Shown: positions 12,134-23,257, numbered from the stretch's first letter. The stretch is DNA of 64,000 nucleotides from Narthecium ossifragum (GCA_963920575.1 OY986972.1:14520010-14584009); one strand, 5' to 3'. Notes: generated by a model from the sequence alone, not told the origin. Numbers and translations: made by a program.

Positions 12134-12589
12134 GGTGGAAGGGTATTATTTTCTTTTTAAATTCACTTGCCTTTTGATTTATCAATCGAGGGACACTTTC
12201 ATGTTTGTTTACAAAGCATGTCAAATTCATAAATTCGGGACCAAAATACCCCTCGTCAACTCTCTCTCATCATTCAATGCCACCTGGCACAAGCATGAGA
12301 GAGAGAAATCAGAGAGATATCTCTCTACATTAAGATGAGGGAGATATCTCTCTACAGGAAGAGAGTGGGAGAGAGTGGAGGGAGAGAGAGTAGTGGGATT
12401 CCATTTATTTTAATATAAATTCCTTCATTTTTTGACGAAATACTTCCATATTTCGAAGAATTCCTTCATTATTTTTTTTATTGTTCCTCTTTGTGTAATA
12501 AAGAGAGGGAAGGAGGTTGCGGGAAGATGAAGGAAGGAGAAAATTGTTAAGGAAGAGAGAGAGAGCGAGGGAGGAAGAGAGTGGGAGAG

Positions 12590-12960
12590 AGTGAGTAATC
12601 CTTCAACTTTTAAGTGAGGAATCCTTCAATTTTTAAGCGAGTAATCCTTCAATTTTTAAGTGAGGAATTCTTCAATTTGTAATGGATACTTCAAGGAAGA
12701 GGAGAGAGAGAGGTTGGGTGGAGAGAGAAAGGTTGGAGAGAGATTGAGGAACTGAGAGAGAGATCGGGTGGCTCCAGGAGGTTGGAGAGAGAACGAGGAA
12801 GTGAGAGAGAGATGAGGTCGGAGAGAGAGAGGTTGGGTGGAGAGAGAACGAGGAAGTAAGAGAGAGATCGGGTGGAGAGAGAATGAAGAAGTGAGAAAGA
12901 GATGTGGAGAGAGGGAGGTCGGAGAGAGAGAGTGGATGGAGAGAGAGAAACCAACTGGCA
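12590..12960. repeat. Subterminal short repeats and GA-rich tract, MULE1 left arm
   Basis: Four near-copies of a GGAATCCTTCAATTTTTAAG-type unit (12595-12680) are followed by GA-rich DNA. Inverted equivalents lie at 42300-42660 in the right arm, and related units at 47640-47960 in MULE2. Open frames here encode only S/L- or R/E-rich low-complexity peptides. Confidence 0.6.
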
Positions 12961-13479
12961 TATCCATTTAATGCATATGTCAGTTGCCTTCTCTCTCTCT
13001 CCATCCACTCTTTATTTCTCAACTGTCACAAATAACTAAAGAATCGTCACAACTAACTAAGGAATCGTCACAAGTAACTAAGGAATTCTTGTAAATAACT
13101 AAGGAATCCTAAGAAATAACTAACGAATTATTGTAAATTTGAAGTATTTAGTTTCTTCTATTAGCTAAATTTTCGGATTTGAACGATACACGACCGCCAC
13201 TCTCCCCCCCCCCCCCTCTCTCACTCCCTCTCTCTCTCTCTCCATCCCCCCCCCCTCTCTCTCTCCATCCAGCCGATTTCTCTCCTCCATCCACACTCTC
13301 TCTCTCTCTCTCTCAGTCCACTCCCCCCTCTCTCTCTCTCAGTCCACTCTCCCCCCCCCTCTCTCTCCATCCATCCGATTTCTCTCCTCTATCGACTCTC
13401 TCTCCCTCCACTCTCGGCCCCCTTTCTCCCCCTCCCTCTCTCTCCTTCTTTCTCACTCTCTCTTTCCCTCCAGATCCGT

Positions 13480-14580
13480 GCGTAGGATCCCCCGAGCCCC
13501 GTCAGCCCCCGTGGCAGGTCTTCATGGCACCGACCCGGCCTCACCCTCCGTGCCGACCCAGGCCGATGTCGCTTCCTCTTCATCGAGCTCGAGCGCTTCT
13601 TGAACGAGGACAACGTTGTGGAGGACGATGGTGACGTCGAGCCCTCCGACGCCCGCGCGCGGCCGCTGTTTGCATCGCGACTCGGGCCCCGCACACTCCA
13701 GTGCCGACTTCACCTTCTCGAGCCCCACACGCTCTGGTAGTCGGAGGCGACGACCACGATGGAGGGGGCGACGAGCCTGAGGTCCAGGGCCAAGGAATCC
13801 TTCAAGAGACTCCCCGCGCGGCGACGGGGGGATGTTGAGGTCCTGGAGCTGGTGCTACGTCGGATAGGATCCCCACAGATAGACTCGTCGGATAGGATCC
13901 CCACATATAGACTCCATGCCTTCCATCAGCTGAAGCGCCGCCTGTACCACCGTTTCGTGTTAGAGATCGAACTCGATCTACTTCTGGGTATGGAGCTGGT
14001 GGTGGCAAGGAAGAAGGCATTGGAGGGGGTGAGCTAGGAGCTCAACGTGGTGGCATCGAATTCCCTGGGCTTCACGGCCGCATGAGGATTGACAGCGGTG
14101 CGAGGAAGCACAGATGGCGAGCGTCGAAAAGTCGTGAGGCCTCCCTCGCCCCTACCACCCTCGACGTCGCCCCGTCCACCCTCGACGTCTCCCTTTCCCT
14201 CGCCCCGTCCACCCTCAACCTCACTCTTCCTCCAATGGATCTCTCTCTCTCTCCACCCGATCTCCCTCGACTTCATCCGCGACTCGGCGTCAGCTTCATC
14301 CGGGCGACACCCGAAGCCGATTGCGTATGAGGGTGTGACTTCGTCCTGCCTTCATCTCTCTCTCTCTCTTGCCCCCCTCCGCTCTCTCTCCCTTCCGCCC
14401 CCTCACTCTCTCTCTCCCCCCCGACCTCTCTCACTTCGTCGCCTCCTCTCCTCCTGCTTTCTCCTCTGTTTCTCTCTCTCTTCTCTGTCACCTCCTCCCC
14501 TCCGGCTCCTGCTCCGGCTCGTCCTCTCCTCGTGGCGGTGGATCTGATGGTTCTGGTCACGGCGTAACTCTCAGCTGAAT
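13480..14580. pseudogene. GC-rich captured gene fragment(s), MULE1 left arm
   Basis: Base composition changes sharply to GC-rich exon-like DNA between CT-rich tracts, repeated inverted at about 40980-42030 with many substitutions and small indels. Plus-strand frames include a segment around 13750-14035 with RSRAKESF, LELVLRRIGSP and MELVVARKKALEGVS; the inverted copy keeps parts of these in shifted frames. A shorter related piece recurs in MULE2 (46830-47170). I do not recognise the donor gene. Frames are interrupted and flanked by simple repeats, so this is treated as a transduplicated pseudogene, not a host gene. Confidence 0.5.
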
Positions 14581-14779
14581 ACCTCACACGAGTACGTGCT
14601 AGCCACCAGGAGTGTCCTCGGTGACTCTACTCCGCCTGCCGACTGCGTCCACGCCGGACCGCGGCCCCGAGTTCCCGCCCCCATCGAAATCCGGCGCCGA
14701 CCCTCTCAATTCCGCCATCTCCCACCTTCCAGGTCCCATCCGAACTCGGATCCGAGTACCCGAGACCCCGCTGGGTTGG

Positions 14780-15065
14780 TGGCTCGCATGGGAACCCGTG
14801 GGTGGCGGCGCATGGGAGAGCGTGGTTGGCATGGAGAAGAGCTGCATGCATGGCGCCATGCATTGGGGAGCAGGGATGCATGCACAGGAGAACATTTGGT
14901 GGCTCATGCACGCGACATGCACAACATGCATGGGTGCGCGCGGGCGGTGCGCATGGAAGAACACGCAAGCGGCGTGCATGGCAGTGTGGGCGGCGCATAC
15001 ATGGCATGCATGTGGGTGACATGCATGAAGAGCTATTGGCCATTAATTGGCGGAAGAGAGAGAGA
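14780..15065. repeat. CATGCATG-rich module, copy 1
   Basis: About 280 bp dense in ATGCATG (for example GCTGCATGCATGG, GGATGCATGCAC, ACATGCATGGG, GGCATGCATGTG) ending TTAATTGGCGGAAGAGAGAG. Direct copy at 35420-35735 and inverted copy at 40475-40800. Frames encode H/M/C-rich peptides in several phases without conservation of one frame. Confidence 0.65.
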
Positions 15066-15643
15066 GTCGGAGAGAGAGTGATAAGAGTCGATCCGACTCA
15101 ACCAACTGGACCCGAACCTAGAAGAGCAAACAAACTGGTTCAGCCTCTTTCCTATTTTGACTTGGACTTCCCAAGTTTAAACTAGAGTATTTGATTAGGA
15201 TTTATCATTAGTCTTTTAAATTTAATTGAGTCCTAGTTGATATTTGAGTTAGAAAGTTGAGTTGAGTCAGAAAGCCTTATTACTTGCTAATTAAGTAAGG
15301 GGGTTTTTTAGTTGGATTAGAACTCTGTCAAGGCCTCTATGAAAGGGACCTCATTAGTTTGTATTAGGGTGATGAATGAATAAGAGAAATATGATTAATT
15401 AAGAATAGTTGATAGAGTATCATAGGAGTACATGTGAGGACCCGTCCCTCTACTCCTGTGGCTCGTCGTGGACCGCAAGGGCAATTTGGTAAATTACGTC
15501 TTCTCGGCTTGTTTCACACCCGCGTGTGCACACACTGACCATGTTTGTGGTAATGTTTGGCTAGAATGGTTAGTGGGACCCGGGATCGAAAGATCCGGGC
15601 TTGGGCTTGAGTTCTAGCCCAAGTCTAGCTTTCTGCACCTAAA

Positions 15644-15770
15644 GGATCGATCCTTCCTTGCTAGAAGATCGATCTTTTGGTGCCAGAAAGTCAAGTGCGA
15701 TCGTCATGAAGGATCAATCTTTCTCTAGGGAAAGGTCGATCATTCATAAGTCGGTTCGTTTGCTTATAAA
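15644..15770 (+). promoter_or_regulatory. U3 promoter of the solo LTR: GATCGATC motifs and TATA box
   Basis: GGATCGATCC at 15644-15653, AGATCGATCT at 15666-15675, then GCGATCGTC, GGATCAATC and GGTCGATCATT precede TATAAA (15765-15770). This fits an upstream activator array plus core promoter, by position only. Confidence 0.45.
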
Positions 15771-16097
15771 GCAGACGAGACTTTCTTCCTTGAATCCTTT
15801 TGAAATCCGGAGATCTGAGATTAGATCTGGCGATTTTTGAAGGTGTTTGAGGACGATTCAAGGCCTAGCAGCTTGGATTGAAGCTGCTATTGCTTAGGTA
15901 GGGATCCTACCTACATCTCTTCCGGGTTTTTGGAGTGTTCCGATTTGATTATGTTCTTATGCTTAGATCTCTTAGTATACATGTTTGTTTGTTGTGATTC
16001 CACCGGTTTTGGACCCGTGGTCCCTTGAATCTGTGTAGGGCGTTTGGTAGCGTTTTCCGGCGGTATTTCTCGCCGTCCGGTCGCTGGAGAACCCATC

Positions 16098-16415
16098 CGG
16101 ATCGATCCTTCTAGAGGAAGGATCGATCCCTCTAGGTTGGTCATGCTGTGCCCTATGAAGGATCGATCTTCTGCTTGGAGATGATCGATCCTGGGTCTTG
16201 GGTAGCATGGTTACCCTGCGTCGCGAGGAGGATCGATCTTCCAAGGAGGAAGGATCGATCTTTCTTGGCGCGACACAAAGGGTGCCCTCTGTCTCGAGAA
16301 AGATCGATCTTCCTGGGAGGAAGGATCGATCTTCTTTAGCTCGACAGTGAGGGAAGGCTCACTGTTACTTAAAATATCGATCTTTTTCTTAGGAAAAGAT
16401 CGATCCTTTAGTAGC
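16098..16415 (+). repeat. Six spaced pairs of GATCGATC palindromes
   Basis: About twelve AAGGATCGATC or AGATCGATC motifs occur in six pairs, members of a pair separated by roughly 12-20 bp, each flanked by purine runs (GAGGAAGGATCGATC). Each pair can fold as a hairpin. They lie downstream of the predicted TATA, so may be transcribed. An identical set is at 23314-23631 in element E. Confidence 0.7.
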
Positions 16416-18618
16416 AGAGAGGATTTTTCATGGCTTTTGACCGTGGGGCTTGATATGCCGGTTTTTCTTACCGCTTTATACCTTGTACGTATGTTTAAGC
16501 ATGTTAGCCCTATAATAGGGGCAATGGGGAACCGGGGGAGTGATGACTCCCGGGATGTTTAGAATAAACGGGCAGGTAGCCCTATAGCTTTCCCTAGCCT
16601 TGCATGTCGGCGTGCGCCGAGGGCTTTATCTGTGATATCTGTGATATCTGTGAGCTGTTGTTTGCGGGGCTGCTTCCCGATGCAGGTGTTGTGGTGGACT
16701 GCTGGCAGTTGGTGGTGGTACCACTGCAGCAGCTCCTAGACCTTACTTACCTGTTCACCACCCTGGGCCGGCAGGGTGCCGTGCCCAGACCTTGTTATTT
16801 ATAACGACGCATACTATTGCATGTTTATCTGTATTACCCTGCGTGTGCGCATAACATGCATTGTGTTGTGCATTAGTTGCATCTGTGTAGGGCGTTGGCG
16901 ATGGGTTGTTCGCCGATCCAGGGCTTTCTGGTAATCCGGATCTAACTCTAGGACCGTTGCGGGTAGCTTGGTCCATGACTCGATTTGTAGTATTCAGTCG
17001 TTTTCGATGATAGGGTTAGATGACCTGAATACATGTTGTTTGATGTTTAGAGGTTGTGTCGGCCTCGAGCCGAGTCCTGAGGTGTAGCTAGCGTCCGGCA
17101 GTCTTTGACTCTCTGAGTGGGGGTGTGCCCACTCAGCGGTGTCTTGTCCCGCCGGTAGTGTTCACGGTCCTGCTGTGAGTCTGCAGTGTTGGGAGCCTGC
17201 ATTCTGGGACGTCCGGTGGGGTCATGGAACCTCTTTATACATCCAGGCTTTGCTTGGGGGCGACACTGTTGTGTTCCCTCCCATGTGAGTGTCGTAGTGT
17301 AGTGTCCCTACTGAGCTTAGTGCTCACTCCTACCCGAGCTGCGTTTTGCAGGTGCTGGCGCTAGCTCTTCTTCGGTCGCCCCTACCGAGCCGGTGTTTGG
17401 TGACGTGGCGGCGTCTGGCGGTGCTTGAGGAGCGTCTGGCGGTGCTTGAGGAGCGGCAATCTCAGTTTCTACCTTTAGTTATAGATAGTCTCCTACGGGA
17501 GTGATAAATGTATAATTTCCCTGTGTTGAGGATTTTGTATTATATTCCAGTTCAGTCTTTGAGGTTGTGAATGATTGTATAATACACGATGATTATGAAT
17601 TGCTAGGGTAACCACTACGATTAGAGGGAAACCTCGCCAAAATTTCCGCAGTAAGTTCGGTTCCGGTTCGCGTCGCCCGGCCCGGTTGGGCCTACGCGGG
17701 TCGGGGCGCGACAGTAGAGCTAATGTAGTTTCCACAGAAATCCATCATCGAACAACTTTCTTCCCTGTCGGTCAACTTCTCCGCAGCCGGCACCGCCCCC
17801 ACCGGTATTTCTCTCTCCCCGCCACTTTCTCTCTCCTCCACGTCACCACCACGTCGGCATCATCTTCCTCCTCTCCTCCTCACGCCCAAACCCTAGCTTC
17901 ACCGTCACCATCCTTTCCCCAGCCTCTCCAGCCGCCCCCGTCTCCATCCAATAGCACCAACTGCTTCCCCTAAGCCCCACGACTCTGACCATCCCTTTCC
18001 CGCCATCTACCATCTCCTCCGACGTCTTCCCCGGCAACCCAACCTCCCGAGCTCCGCCGGCCCATTGGCGTCCGTCCCCGATATCGCCCCCAAAACCACC
18101 CTAAAACCCTCGCCGACCTTCCTAGACCCGATCCCGACCGTCCCAAGCCCTGCCAAGCTACCCGTCGTCGTCCCCGACGCCGGCCTCCTCTAAACCCGCC
18201 GACCAACTCCTAGATCCAGCCGATCCGCCACCTACCTCCCAGATTCGAGTCATTGGATCTCTTCCCCATCAACTCACGAACCTTCCTGCCAAGGTCTCGA
18301 CCGCCGCCGACGTCCCTACGCCGGCGATCTACTCCAGCGAACCTCAGCCCTTGGATCAACTCCGGTTCGAGTCAAGTCCAATCTAGCCCAATCCAGCCAC
18401 TTAGCCCAATCCAACCCGGTCAACCTGATCCATATCAACTCAGCCTTGACCCAGTCGAGTCCTATCCAATCAGGCTCAGCCACATCTGAACCAGATAAGC
18501 CAGATTCAGCCAATTGGACTCAAATCAAGTCCGATCAGGCCAATTCTGATCGATTGGAGCAGTAGAGACCCGATACGAGAGGATTACGAGTAGACTGCTT
18601 CTATCAGAGAGAGGTCGC

Positions 18619-18630
18619 GGGGGGGGGGGG
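18619..18630 (+). repeat. Poly-G run of 12
   Basis: Twelve consecutive G inside GA-rich DNA of MULE1, just left of element B. Simple-sequence expansion; a C-run counterpart is near 13205 in the left arm. Confidence 0.7.
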
Positions 18631-18686
18631 CAGAAGTGAGAGAGAGAGAGCGAGGGGGTGGAAGAGAAGAGTCGAAGATTCGCGAG

Positions 18687-20258
18687 TGATGTGTTGTCGC
18701 AGGTACTCAAAAATAAATCCAGTACTCGTTAAAATAAATATAGTAGTGCGAGTATGAGTCGATCCTACGAAGAGTGTTTAGCCTAGTTTTGTGCTTAGTG
18801 ACCAAAGATGGGGGGTTTTAAAACGTGAGGAAAACAGTAAAGAAATAATCTAAAGCGAAGAAACAAGTTGAATCAAGAGAACAAACCTTGGTCTGAGTCA
18901 ACATCCACCATCGGAATCCAATAACTGATCATAGATGCAAGTATCAATTAATTTATACCATGAATATTCATCGTTCGAATGAAATCCGAATCTCTCCTCA
19001 ATCATAGTTAATTAGAAACAAGCGATCTAATCAACCCTAACTACTAGACAACCTAAGACAAGCGCTGTAGATTTAATCTAGTAGCAGCGTTAAGAATAGG
19101 GAGATCGATGAAGCTAAACAACATAAGCACAAGCGGTTGCATTTAATCTAGTCGAATATTCTTCCTAAGACCTAACAATCTCTGAAACGCAGTAGATTAT
19201 TAAACCCTAGTTGCTTCGCAGATTAGAGGGATCAAACAATTCCGAATTTAATATCAAACCTAGCAGTAGATCACCATGAATAATAAACTAGTAGGCCTCC
19301 TAACAATTAGACAAGGTAATCATGAAGATTTAATCTCAGAAGAACATCCAATACTCATGTATAAACTGAACAATAAAAATAGATTAGATCTCACAGTTTC
19401 ATTGATTCCGAGGTTTCAGTCTCCTCGACCAAGGATCAAGATTTAGCCACGCAGGGCCATCGAGAACAATCCTCCAAAAGATTTCATAAAGCAAGAGAAA
19501 ACCTAGAAAAATATAAAGGAGAAGAAAGAGCAGCCAAAAGTGTCCAAGAATCCCCCTATAATCTCCCAAAGAAGTCTATTTATAAGCTTCCATCAAACCC
19601 TAACTCGGATTAGATCTCAGCCCTTGATTTTTCCCTCAGAATCGCAAGGGAGCGATCCCCTAGTGAAGAAGGATCGATCCCCTCCTTCTTGAGCTTTGGA
19701 TCTGGAATTTGCCCGACAAGGATCGATCCCTCTTCCAAAGAGGATCGATCCTTTGTCTCCGGATTTCAATTTTTTCCCTCACGGTCGATCCTTGCATCGT
19801 CCGTGAGAGCGTATATTTTTGACAGAGGCTGACGGTCGATGTGACGGTCGATCTGGCGGTCGACCGGGGCCATTTTCAATAAGGGATTGATCCTTTTTGG
19901 AAGAAGGATCGATCCTCTTTTTCTCTGCTTGTTTCTTCTGTTGTTCTGTCCTGCGCTTGCTGTACTAAAAGCGCTGTAACTTTCACTAGGAAGCTCCAAA
20001 TCATGAACGGTAAAATTCTCCAGAAACTAGGCTTCAAGAGCTTTCCAACCATATATGGCACATCATCTGCTTCTTCATGAGCAGGTACAGATTAATCTTT
20101 AAAGTTGATCCATGCACTCTTTTCAGCTTCTTTTCGACTTAAGGACTTCAATTGCATCCTAAATCAAAATATAAGAATAATGAGTGTATTTAGGAACTAA
20201 ATAAGCATAGAAGACTAAGTATTAAGGGATAAAAATATAACATTATGCATCATCATCA
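18687..20258 (-). mobile_element. Element B 3' LTR
   Basis: 1,572 bp, plus-strand ends TGATGTGTTG and GCATCATCATCA. It matches 33511-35121 with scattered substitutions; the other copy is 39 bp longer, mainly from a 38-bp tandem duplication at 34631-34706. TATAAATA on the minus strand at 19578-19585. An array of GGATCGATCC, GGTCGATC and GGTCGACC motifs lies at 19650-19915, upstream of the TATA in transcription order. Confidence 0.9.
19578..19915 (-). promoter_or_regulatory. Element B U3: TATA box and GATCGATC/GGTCGAT array
   Basis: TATAAATA (minus) at 19578-19585; from 19650 to 19915 there are about nine motifs of GGATCGATCC or ACGGTCGATC type, some as purine-flanked pairs like those in the long-family solo LTR. 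The same array is in the 5' LTR at 34470-34780. Confidence 0.5.
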
Positions 20259-20275
20259 AATTCCCCCACACTTAG
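20259..20275 (-). other. Polypurine tract of element B
   Basis: The minus strand reads AAGTGTGGGGGAATT immediately before the 3' LTR start TGATGATGATGC. It is the plus-strand DNA primer site in gypsy replication. Similar GTGTGGGGG tracts recur internally at about 21035-21050 and 27785-27800. Confidence 0.8.
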
Positions 20276-21106
20276 CTGTTGCTCGTCCTCGGGCAAAACT
20301 AAAATTCACTCTACTCAAGATATCAAGGTTGCAACGCCATCAACAAAGAACAATCAAGCTCTTCACAACTCATAACACATCATGAACAAACATTTTTAGA
20401 CAACTTAAAAATCAATCAATAATCATTTTCACTTGAATATGGAGCATACTAAATAAGTAAACCCTCACGGAAATTAACACTCAACTCTCATGTGTTTGAA
20501 GGGTATGTATTTCACTCAAATTCAATCCAATGAAAATGATCTACCATAAGCTTGCATATCTTCTCATTCTCCATCACTAGAATCACATGCATAACACGAA
20601 TCATAAGGACTTTAAAAGGTTGTAATGGGGTCCAGGATTAAGGTGAGAAATATTAGGGAATGTAGCTCAAAAGCCAATGGAACTAATGGAGCAAAAATGC
20701 ATCAATAATACATGTACAACCAATCACTCCATTCAACAACTTTCTTTAACTTGCCTTTAAAGTACTCAAACCATATAACATTACCACATTGGCAAAGAGA
20801 TTGTTCAAAGGAATACTTTTTAACTGAAATAGTGAACAATCTTTTGCAAGAACTTCCACCTTTGTAGAGATCATACATACTCATACCCCTTTTTGGAGTA
20901 TTAGGATGATTCATAAACACTTTTTTTTTTCTTTTCTTTTTTTTTTCTTTTTTTTCAGAAACAACATACTCACGAATTAAGTATGAAAAATATACTCCAC
21001 ATTACCAATCATAGCCATACCACTATTCCAAACACCCCCACACTTGAACTTTTGCTCCCATACATGTCATAATGATGATCAATGCTCCACTAGTTTTATG
21101 GCTTGG
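20276..21106 (-). mobile_element. Element B 3' untranslated region, distal part
   Basis: No coding frame of note. AT-rich, with a T-rich run at about 20920-20960. It continues in element B at 27353 beyond the nested element E; the join is marked by the GTAAC duplication. Confidence 0.6.
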
Positions 21107-21111
21107 GTAAC

Positions 21112-22768
21112 TGATGAGTGCATGAAAGTGCACTCTGAACAACCCTATAACCATCTCAATTGCTAGATTATTATCCTTAATCAGCATCTTTATTACTATT
21201 TTTATATCTATATGTTGCTTCAAATGGTTGTTTGGAAAATGCAGGAAATTGGAGCTAAAAGAAGCTGAAAAGAGTATATGGATCAACTTCAAAAATTAAT
21301 CTGTACCTGCTCATGAAGAACCAGATGATGTGCCATATATGGTTGGAAAGCTCTTGAAGTCTAGATTCTGGACAACTTCACGGTTCGTGATTCCGCGTTT
21401 CCTAGAGCAAGGTACAGCAATTTTAATACCGATGGCGCAGTCTGAAGGGCAGAACCGAAAATAAGCTGAAAGTCCGAGCGATCCGCCGATCGATCGGACC
21501 ACGCAAAAACGTGACAGAACATGTGTTTTTCAGCCACAACGCATCCGATCGATCCCTCCATCGCTCCTATGGGGTCCGATCGATCCGACACCAATCGTCC
21601 GATCGATCGGACTCCGAAAAAGCCAAAATCAGCGGGTTTTAACGCATCTGATCGATCCAACGCCCATACTTCGATCGATCGGACATGGGCGAAGTTAGAA
21701 GTTGAAGATTTTAACGCATCCGATCGATCCAGCACCCCGAGAAGGATCGATCGGACGTTCCCAGTGAATTAAATCAACGATTGTGATCTAATCCGAGGGT
21801 GGATACACTTGAGGCTATAAATAGGACTCTTTCTAGGGTTTGAGGGGGACTTCTTGGACGTTTTTGGAGGCTCTTTCTGGACCTTTTCAAGAGGAAAAAG
21901 ATGGAGACATCCCCATCCATGGCCGAGTAATCCACGGGCATGGCGGACGGATGATCTAGCGAGGACTAGGGCTTCTTCTCCAACAATGGTTCATAGTTTT
22001 TAATCTTTATTATTAAACTCTTCTTATGTATTGGATCTTCACAGATTCCTTTGTGGTTAAACATTATTATAAATCCAGTCATGCTTCTTTTATGATATTG
22101 TGATCCCATAGTTATCTCTTTTGATTCTCCTACCGAGTCTCGTGAGACCTTTGCTATACATTGCCCATAGTGACAGCTGATATTGTGTATTCTTAGGGAT
22201 CTGGTTAGATAAGGTTGGGGCTCTATACCGTGAGATCTTTGCTATGCATTGCCGATTGTGAGAGTTGGTATTGTGTATTCTTAGGGATCCGGTTAGAGTT
22301 AGGGCTTTGTCCCGATGAACTTTTGCTGCGCGTTGCCTGTAGTGACAGCCGGTATCGTGTATTCTTAGGTTTGGTTGGATGAAGTTAGAACTATAAAAGG
22401 AAGAACCAATCGTAGGAAGAGACATTTATATATTTTATCAGATTCATAATTCTATATCTTGCGGTTAAGGTGATTGGGATGTGAATCCCTTAACTGAGTA
22501 CCATATGAACCGTTGACAAGAGAAGAACCTAAATCCGAGTTAAGTGATTCCTGAAGCCTAGCCTCATTCAAATCTTGATTTCTTTCGTTAACTTTATCTT
22601 ACCATTACATCTCCGATCTATTTTCTTAACTTTCATCGCTCTTGATTGTTTTCAATTCGTTGTTATCTGTGTTTCTGGATCTTTCTTGCTTGTCTCTCTG
22701 TGGGATTCGACCTCTCTTATGTTGTACTGCACCGCGACCGCTGTGTGTGACACATTTGAGCGACATCA
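21112..22768 (+). mobile_element. Element E 5' LTR
   Basis: Starts TGATGAGTGCATG and ends GAGCGACATCA. TATAAATA at 21816-21823. A run of ATCCGATCGATCC/CGATCGATCGG motifs at 21485-21760 lies 60-330 bp upstream of it. Three imperfect repeats with GTGTATTCTTAGG occur downstream (22150-22380). Confidence 0.9.
21485..21823 (+). promoter_or_regulatory. Element E U3: CGATCGATC array and TATA box (5' LTR)
   Basis: About eight copies of CCGATCGATCC or CGATCGATCGG, many preceded by AACGCAT, in about 270 bp, followed by TATAAATA (21816-21823). The 3' LTR has the same array at 26065-26340 and TATA at 26395-26402, with one motif changed to GATCTATCGG. Confidence 0.5.
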
Positions 22769-22773
22769 AAAAT

Positions 22774-22790
22774 TGGCGCCGTTGCCGGGA
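22774..22790 (+). other. Primer binding site of element E
   Basis: TGGCGCCGTTGCCGGGA, 5 nt after the 5' LTR, is the tRNA-Asp type site also found in A and B. Confidence 0.85.
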
Positions 22791-22998
22791 CGACGGTTCA
22801 GAAAAGCGCCAGAATCAACAGATCACGATGATTGAAGACATCGAAGGCGGTAACTTTTTTCCCTTTTCTTAGGATTTTTATTTCTTTTTCCTTAGTTTTC
22901 TTTATTTTCTTTTTAGTTTTGTTTTGAATTTTCGTTTTATTTTTACTTGGTAAAAAAAAAAACTGACCAAAAAAAAAAAAACTATAAAAAAAGAAAGG

Positions 22999-23196
22999 AT
23001 GGAAAATGAATTACATCAATACTATTTGAGATCATATTCTATGAAGTCGAGAGATGGAATGTCTAACACAACAGTTCGTAAGAAAAGCATATACGAATTG
23101 AGAGAGCAGAATAGAACGAGTCATGCTTCTGTCAATGAGTATCTTCCTAATTATATGATTAACGCATTGATAACAAAGATTTCATATACGAATTGA
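22999..23196 (+). CDS. Small frame in element E leader (65 aa, gag remnant?)
   Basis: An AUG-started frame of 65 residues lies where gag would begin (YYLRSYSMKSRDGM near the start). No capsid or zinc-knuckle motif is visible and I do not recognise it. Its end overlaps a 31-bp direct repeat (23089-23119 and 23182-23212). It may be the remnant N-terminus of gag or chance. Confidence 0.25.
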   Translation: MENELHQYYLRSYSMKSRDGMSNTTVRKKSIYELREQNRTSHASVNEYLPNYMINALITKISYTN

Positions 23197-23257
23197 GAGA
23201 GCAGAATAGAACGGTTATGTTCTTATGTTCTTATACTAGATCTCAGAGTTTTAAGGG

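Larger units (their letters stand above)
15433..17713 (+). mobile_element. Solo LTR, long gypsy-type family (2.3 kb), plus orientation
   Basis: Begins TGTGAGGACCCGTCCC and ends CGGGGCGCGACA. Duplications are GTACA (15428-15432) and GTAGA (17714-17718). The empty site is seen in both LTRs of the G element (near 36405 and 39090), where the joined sequence reads GGAGTAGAGGTAATGTAG or close to it, so the boundary is well supported. TATAAA at 15765-15770. GATCGATC motifs lie upstream (15644-15740) and in six spaced pairs downstream (16098-16415). Positions 16042-17364 recur without visible change inside element E at 23258-24580. Short frames inside are not conserved proteins. Confidence 0.85.
15079..18606 (+). 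mobile_element. Solo LTR of family G, split by another solo LTR
   Basis: It starts TGATAAGAGTCGATCC and ends GACTGCTTCTATCA, matching both LTRs of the complete G element (36022-37312, 38726-40014). Flanks are GAGAG on both sides (15074-15078, 18607-18611), which fits a 5-bp duplication but is weak evidence inside a GA-rich tract. Without the nested solo LTR the net length is about 1.24 kb. The TATAAAA of other G copies is TATGAAA here, so the promoter is probably damaged. Confidence 0.8.

Noticed and set aside
12656..13022. Overlapping S/L/P-rich minus frames of 103-116 residues
   Set aside because: Low-complexity CT/GA tract of the MULE1 arm; same effect at 42278-42598 and 47577-47897.
13179..13634. 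151-residue plus frame starting in a C/T-rich tract
   Set aside because: The first 90 residues are simple-sequence PPLSLP repeats; only the GC-rich tail is sequence-like and it belongs to the captured fragment.
14599..15185. His/Met/Cys-rich frames in the CATGCATG module
   Set aside because: Open in several phases on both strands because of the ATGCATG repeats; copies differ by frame-breaking indels.
16148..16976. Several 60-90 residue frames identical at 16148-16976 and 23364-24192
   Set aside because: Their identity reflects the duplicated LTR segment, not protein conservation.
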